From Sipunculus nudus (taxonomy: Eukaryota; Annelida; Sipuncula; Golfingiida; Sipunculidae): a stretch of DNA of 64,000 nt. The stretch spans positions 23,917,019 to 23,981,018 of the forward strand of contig CM049306.1 of NCBI GenBank assembly GCA_026874595.1. Direction: 5' to 3'. The first letter of the stretch is position 1; every line of letters starts with the position of its first letter. Shown here one piece after another: positions 61,501 through 64,000 of this stretch. Under the pieces are notes generated by a model. That model was not told where the DNA came from and did no database searches. It saw nothing but the letters and a program-made list of their open reading frames with translations. Made by a program: the position numbers and the translations under genes.

Positions 61501-62988
61501 AATATATAATGTTACTAGTGACCAACTAAAGGAAAATTAATCAAGACTTAACTGTAAGTTGAAGTTTGATTCTGATTCAACCTCAATGGCAGCATCTGAG
61601 ATCAGCAGTGATGCTTATGATGCCATGCACAATATCAGATGATCTCAGTATGCTGGATGAGTAGGTAGAATTATGTTTTAGAGACAAGTTGTTTGTAATG
61701 TTTGATATATTTTGAAATATTTGAATCATTTAAACGGGTAAAATTTTATCTCATTCATATTGTTTCAGATGTGCAGGTAATGAAAATAAAAAAGTATTTA
61801 TGAAAGTATTTATAATGCCAGTTAACAGGAGACTGTAGCGGAGTTCAGAATTATTATATATCAGCTTTTATAGGATTTGTAAATACTCTTAAATGTGAAT
61901 GGCAACATTTATTCTCTGCAGGAATTTTTAAAGAAAGAATTCAGCGAAGAAAATGTGATCTTCTGGACCAGATGTGAAAATTATAAGAAAATGACAAATG
62001 ATAAAGAGGTAAGTGTGAAGATCAAAGTGAGTTATTAGAATTAAAATAACAGAATGAAAACCCAGTGTCTCATTGTTGGCCAGGGCAGTTCAGGTCGAAC
62101 TTTATTCATGTCATTATTTTAAGAGGGTGTGTACTCTAGTAATTATTTACAAGAATTTGAAACCTGAATGTTGTAACACATTAATTACATGTACACATGG
62201 TCTATATTGGAAAGACATTGAAGATTTCTGAATGTTTAATCCTGACAGAGAAAGAAGGAAGCCCAGGCACTCTTTGACCAGCATCTTGCAGGGAACGCTC
62301 CAGATCCTGTCAATGTAGACAGTGAGGCCCGGCGACAAGCAAAAGAGGGTCTGGACAATCCTCTAGTCACTCAGTTTAATGCTGCTCAGACTCAGGTAGG
62401 ATGACAATTCAACTAGAGTCTTTCTCATATTAAGGTTCCATTAACTGTTAACTTAAGCTGGCAAAGGGAAGCTTTTGTACTGCATGATAGTTTGTACTGT
62501 GGTTATCTATTATGCCTGTTGTACTAAAATAAACATTTTATGTAACATTAATGTGTATAATATTAATTTCATGTGATGTTATAATGGTACTGTAAAAAAT
62601 TGAAATTACGACCACTTGTGGGACCTCTATAAAGTGGTATGGTCTTACATAAAGAACAAACAAAAATCAGGACCCAGAACATGTCATTATTTTGAGGTGG
62701 TCGCTAAACAGAGGTGGTCTTACGCAAGGTTTGACTGTATATATTCATTGAATGTATTGTTAACGTTTATTTTTATAAAACATAGGTACACAAATTAGTT
62801 CAAATTTTTTGTACAATTTTGTGTTTTGCTTGTAGATATTTCAGTTAATGAAGACTGACAGCTATTCTCGATTTCTCAAGTCACCACTGTATAAAAATTA
62901 TGTACTGGCTGAGATGGAAGGGTCCAAGCCTGACGCTGATGGGAACAGTGGTCAGTCAGATAAGAAACTGGGAAAAGATGAGAAAAAG
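29738..62988 (+). CDS. RGS12: RGS12-like regulator of G-protein signalling (PDZ-PTB-RGS), 3'-partial, 7 coding exons in window
   Basis: The spliced reading frame gives 1122 residues before the window ends. A PDZ domain lies at about residues 16-91, with carboxylate-binding loop GYGF at 26-29. A PTB domain follows at about 290-460 (core [13 protein letters not shown]), then a Ser/Pro/Lys-rich tail to about 970 and an RGS domain at about 975-1100. The RGS domain keeps the Galpha-contact residues known from RGS4: E-N before the F-W pair, N in PVNVD, L in QLMK, and R in DSYSRFLK. GTPase-accelerating activity on Galpha-i/o is therefore expected. PDZ plus PTB plus RGS is diagnostic of the R12 subfamily long form (vertebrate RGS12; fly loco). 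The Ras-binding and GoLoco regions are not seen and should lie past 64000. Joined exons: 29732-32371, 51662-51754, 57016-57102, 61093-61257, 61922-62008, 62249-62395, 62836-62988. Every junction is phase 0, so exon skipping would keep the frame. The start at 29738 is chosen because MYQPKRRKK leads directly into the PDZ domain. Confidence 0.93.
33543..34090. mobile_element. MULE-like foldback MITE, 548 bp, with 9-bp target duplication
   Basis: The terminal inverted repeats begin TAGACTGGTACCC and extend about 110-125 bp with indels (33543-33652 and 33967-34090). They are flanked by identical TTTCAAACA at 33534-33542 and 34091-34099. Long inverted repeats and a 9-bp duplication fit Mutator-like elements. 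Removing the element and one TTTCAAACA restores a continuous copy of the surrounding satellite unit. The interior frame at 33696-33887 matches no known family. Confidence 0.82.
34100..35960 (+). repeat. 289-bp satellite array, about 6.5 units
   Basis: AGGTCAAAGGTCAAGGTCA recurs at 34155, 34444, 34733, 35021, 35308, 35597 and 35879 (spacing 282-289). Each unit has a second, diverged half with AGGTCAAAGGTGAAGGTCA. The remaining unit carries TTTCTGGATGATAATTCCTG and TGGATGCATTTTCAGCCAAA. Open frames here are repeat artefacts. Confidence 0.95.
36091..36445 (+). mobile_element. HINE 3' fragment
   Basis: It repeats the TTTTTGTGCCGTTTAATACC block and ends TCTGGGGATACTATGGCACC, with perfect hairpin GGCACC-TGC-GGTGCC, nine bases, then CTAG (36442-36445). 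An 18-G run lies at 36378-36395. Confidence 0.7.
36446..38901. other. Intron sequence, no supported feature
   Basis: AT-rich; minus-strand frames at 36979-37280 and 38442-38696 have no splice or family support. Confidence 0.5.
38902..38987. repeat. (TA)n microsatellite
   Basis: Interrupted TA array, longest tract about 45 bp. Confidence 0.9.
39273..40150 (+). mobile_element. HINE copy related to 32938-36090, 3'-truncated
   Basis: It starts TTGTATCCTTGGGGCAGACA and carries the same blocks in order (AATGAGGTCATGACC, TAAATATCTCAAGA, CCACCTTTTATCC, CCATCATGGCCC). No 3' hairpin/CTAG was found. Confidence 0.6.
40374..40406. repeat. (TA)n microsatellite
   Basis: Short TA array. Confidence 0.85.
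40407..46492. other. Intron sequence, one candidate cassette exon
   Basis: No repeats of note and no gene; see 44268-44357. Confidence 0.5.
44268..44357 (+). CDS. Candidate cassette exon in RGS12-like intron
   Basis: A 90-nt open stretch lies between a pyrimidine-rich acceptor (TTTTATTTTATTTTGAAG) and donor CATAAG/GTAAGA. It is phase 0-0 like all other exons of the gene. It would encode [20 protein letters not shown] plus ten residues including CIICGHK. It may be chance; no family similarity is recognised. Confidence 0.2.
46493..46540. repeat. (TA)n-(TATG)n microsatellite
   Basis: TA array followed by TATG units. Confidence 0.9.
46696..48790 (+). mobile_element. HINE-like host element interrupted by a second HINE
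   Basis: It starts with ATGCGATGGTGCGGCGTCGT and a GTC-rich stretch. Diverged core units follow, with TTTGTTCAAATGG, CAGTGCTTTTTGGCTGAGTT and TATGGGAAGCTGAA. The pattern resumes after the inserted element at 48543 (TAATGGTTCCACATGAATGA, TTTTTGGCTGAATTATGAAG). The 3' end is not defined. Confidence 0.6.
47646..48542 (+). mobile_element. Nested HINE with GGTGGCGCCACC core repeats, 897 bp
   Basis: It starts TTGTATCTGCCAAAACCAAG, followed by the TTCGTTTCCGGAGAACTCCT block, GTCCGTTTGTGCGTCTGTTT, and core units with GGTGGCGCCACC. The 3' end has hairpin GTAGTCG-CTTGT-CGACTAC, seven bases and terminal CTAG at 48539-48542. It is inserted between two T residues inside a core unit of the host element, as expected for Helentrons. 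The inverted sister copy is 22572-23197. Confidence 0.78.
49205..49440 (+). repeat. 34-bp tandem repeat and 25-bp direct repeat
   Basis: AGAGTTCACTCAGTGCAGCC units recur near 49205, 49346, 49380 and 49412. TCTATTTATAGCTTTGGCAG is duplicated within the same block. Open frames here are artefacts. Confidence 0.8.
49510..51012 (+). repeat. 278-bp satellite array built on GGTGGCGCCACC
   Basis: About 5.4 units. GGTGGCGCCACC followed by TACAT lies at 49764, 50030, 50309, 50586 and 50868 (266-282 apart). A second GGTGGCGCCACCTGC-type copy lies about halfway through each unit. The units are the same sequence as the core repeats of the HINE at 47646, here without HINE ends, so the core has spread as an independent satellite. 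Confidence 0.93.
51108..51137 (+). CDS. Possible 30-nt microexon (low confidence)
   Basis: After a very T-rich acceptor (TCTTGTTTTCAG) the frame reads [10 protein letters not shown] before a weak donor GTTTGG, phase 0-0. It would join K878 to RESIG. The acceptor is strong but the donor poor. Confidence 0.15.
51662..51754 (+). CDS. RGS12: RGS12-like exon B (linker)
   Basis: This 93-nt, phase 0-0 exon encodes 31 residues starting [12 protein letters not shown] and containing [15 protein letters not shown]. Acceptor TACTTCACCAG and donor GTAAGA are both good. No domain is recognised. It continues the reading frame from K878 and precedes the RGS module. Confidence 0.85.
51755..57015 (+). other. 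RGS12-like intron B-C
   Basis: It contains the HINE at 54810-55840. The rest is AT-rich intron sequence with no supported gene. Confidence 0.7.
54810..55840 (+). mobile_element. HINE with GTCY microsatellite and three 302-bp core repeats
   Basis: The 5' block TTAGGCTGATGGGCTATTGT is echoed near the 3' end by TTTGGCTGAGGGCTTTTGTC. GTCCGTCCGTCCGGCGTCCG follows the 5' block. Core units start TTGTGAGCGGGATATC near 54893, 55194 and 55497 and include GTGACCTTGACCTA and GGCGCCACCTACAATTTCTG. The 3' end has stem TCAGC-TTCT-GCTGA then TATT and CTAG (55837-55840). Confidence 0.8.
57016..57102 (+). CDS. RGS12: RGS12-like exon C (linker)
   Basis: This 87-nt, phase 0-0 exon encodes 29 residues beginning [18 protein letters not shown]. 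It has acceptor TTTTCATCCTTTAG and a strong donor GTAAGT. The residues are helical and amphipathic in character. No family is recognised outside the R12 context. Confidence 0.85.
57103..61092 (+). other. RGS12-like intron C-D
   Basis: Unremarkable AT-rich intron. Short frames at 57728-58502 and 59436-59903 lack splice or family support. Confidence 0.7.
61093..61257 (+). CDS. RGS12: RGS12-like exon D: linker and first helix of RGS domain
   Basis: This 165-nt, phase 0-0 exon encodes 55 residues. The last 19, from [10 protein letters not shown], form the first RGS helices (compare WA-SFERLL in vertebrate R12 proteins). The acceptor is CTGTCTTTTTAG and the donor GTAAGT. The linker half holds HVGGAT, whose DNA matches the palindromic core of the intronic HINE repeats over 16 bases (see findings). 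Confidence 0.92.
61922..62008 (+). CDS. RGS12: RGS12-like exon E: RGS domain, ENV-FW motif
   Basis: This 87-nt, phase 0-0 exon encodes [20 protein letters not shown] and nine more residues. [12 protein letters not shown] is the R12 signature, and the E-N pair contacts the Galpha switch regions in known RGS structures. The acceptor is TTCTCTGCAG and the donor GTAAGT. Confidence 0.95.
62249..62395 (+). CDS. RGS12: RGS12-like exon F: RGS domain, middle helices
   Basis: This 147-nt, phase 0-0 exon encodes 49 residues. It includes the conserved [10 protein letters not shown] segment, whose Asn corresponds to the catalytic Asn (RGS4 N128). The acceptor is TTAATCCTGACAG and the donor GTAGGA. Confidence 0.95.
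62590..62737. mobile_element. Tc1/mariner-type MITE, 148 bp, within RGS12-like intron F-G
   Basis: The right end, reverse-complemented, reads CAGTCAAACCTTGCGTAAGA. The left end is a diverged inverted copy (CTGTAAAAAATTGAAATTAC). TA flanks both ends. GACCACC blocks resemble the MITE at 9168-9345. Confidence 0.55.
62836..62988 (+). CDS. RGS12: RGS12-like exon G: end of RGS domain
   Basis: This 153-nt, phase 0-0 exon encodes [19 protein letters not shown], which is the last RGS helices with the conserved Leu and Arg, then a Lys/Asp/Ser-rich segment. The donor after GAGAAAAAG is GTTTGT, weaker than the other donors of the gene. No further exon was found before 64000. Confidence 0.93.
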
Positions 62989-63146
62989 GTTTGTTAATTT
63001 AAAAACTGTATAAATTAATATGTATCAATCACATGGTACGCTCTATTAAAGATCATGTATATAATCAATATGGAAACAAAGGCAGATTTTCATTCTAATT
63101 GTTTGCATCTCAGCATATTTTGATCTTTTTTTTAAAGAAAGACTTT

Positions 63147-64000
63147 TTTAGCTCAGCTGACTATAAGTCATCTGAGCTATAGTCGTGGTCCATTGTCCGT
63201 CGTCCGTCCGTCTGTCCGTCCGTCCGTCCGTCCGTCCGTCCGTAGATGTGGCACGTTTTGAAACCGTAAGACCTAGGAATCCAAAATTCGGCATAATGTT
63301 AGATGTCCCCAAGATCTCCTACCAAGCCGAAAACTGGATGTTTGCAACTTCGTTCCTTTGAGAAATTAAGGAAAAACCTCAATTTTTTATTAAAAACCTA
63401 TTTTCACACTTCAGGACTGCCTAATATCAAAACCACTCATCTGTTTTACCTCATATTTACCATAAATATTCCTCTATATAGTTCCTATGTACATGCCAGA
63501 AATTATGTCTGTATTATTTAATTTAAAAAAGTTATGGGCCCAAACACAATGCATTTTGTAAAAAATCAGAAAAGATATTTGATCACTTAACACAAAAAAT
63601 GTTAATGCTATGGACCTTTTTTCCAGTAATATAACTTAAATTAATCAAAATTAAATTGTATACCCAAAATAAGATGAAAATCTTTTAAATTTTTTAAAAT
63701 ATTAATAAAAATAAAAAATTGGTACCTTAAATTTTGCCCAACTTTGACCATGGCACGTTTTTTTCCTGTAAGTACTGTGGATTTAATTTTCACAGCATGT
63801 TTTTGTTAGCATTTCAACTGTTAACACAAAAAATTTGAAACCAGTTGATCAAAAACTGTAGATTTTAATCAAGTTTTCAAGCACCATGTAACATATTGTT
63901 TACATCAAGCTAGTGTTATGCAGTTTGCAAGAGCTCAGCTCCCCAGCTTCAGCTCTAAGTTCCTTAAATTCGGCATACAGTTAGATGTCTCCAAAATGCC
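63147..64000 (+). mobile_element. HINE-like element, 5' part, runs off the window
   Basis: It starts AGCTCAGCTGACTATAAGTC, then CATCTGAGCTATAGTCG, and a GTCC array (about 63197-63242, eight or more units). The block AATTCGGCATAATGTTAGAT at about 63283 recurs as AATTCGGCATACAGTTAGAT at about 63966, showing tandem core units of about 680 bp. The element begins downstream of the last visible RGS12-like exon. Confidence 0.75.

Noticed and set aside
1-64000. CRISPR array, prokaryotic operon, defence system or phage
   Set aside because: Gene structure, splice sites, SINE and HINE content show an animal nuclear genome; spaced direct repeats here are satellites with no cas-like genes.

Overview
This is an AT-rich eukaryotic (animal) window, best explained as a bivalve mollusc genome. 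Genes are split by long introns with GT-AG splice sites. Microsatellites and homopolymer G/C tracts are frequent. Several repeats have the layout of bivalve pearl/HINE (Helentron-type) elements: a GTCY microsatellite, tandem core repeats, a short 3' hairpin and a terminal CTAG. The species assignment is inference; no rRNA or mitochondrial marker is present. No bacterial-type operon, CRISPR array or phage was seen.

Two genes can be read with confidence. (1) On the minus strand, 16782-14748, a complete four-exon gene encodes a 219-residue secreted SOUL/HEBP-type heme-binding protein. I assembled it from splice sites; no single exon is long. (2) On the plus strand, from 29738 past the right end of the window, is an R12-subfamily RGS protein (RGS12-like; loco in Drosophila). 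One large exon of about 2.6 kb encodes an N-terminal PDZ domain, a PTB domain and a long disordered tail. After a 19.3-kb intron, six short exons, every one of them phase 0, add a linker and a complete RGS domain. The Ras-binding and GoLoco parts expected in this family must lie beyond 64000. A protein like this would link receptor or channel partners (PDZ/PTB) to Galpha-i/o deactivation (RGS).

Layout. 1-14700: mostly non-coding, with a possible coding remnant near 1.4 kb, small DNA-transposon derivatives, a striking cluster of CCGTACGG palindromes (12.4-13.4 kb) and a long hairpin at 11.3 kb. 14.7-16.8 kb: the SOUL gene. 17.3-18.6 kb: a tRNA-derived SINE beside two blocks of a 21-bp minisatellite. 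19-29 kb: intergenic DNA with MITEs, an inverted HINE copy and a 1.1-kb element with CAGT ends flanked by TA. 29.7-63 kb: the RGS12-like gene, whose introns hold nested HINEs, a 289-bp satellite loaded with AGGTCA half-sites, a 278-bp satellite built on GGTGGCGCCACC, and a MULE-like foldback element with a clean 9-bp target duplication. 63.1-64.0 kb: the start of another HINE-like element.

I did not find a novel multi-gene system. The most interesting signals are the nested repeat architecture, the nuclear-receptor-like motif density of the satellites, the sharing of a repeat-derived 16-mer with an RGS12 exon, and the unexplained palindrome cluster.
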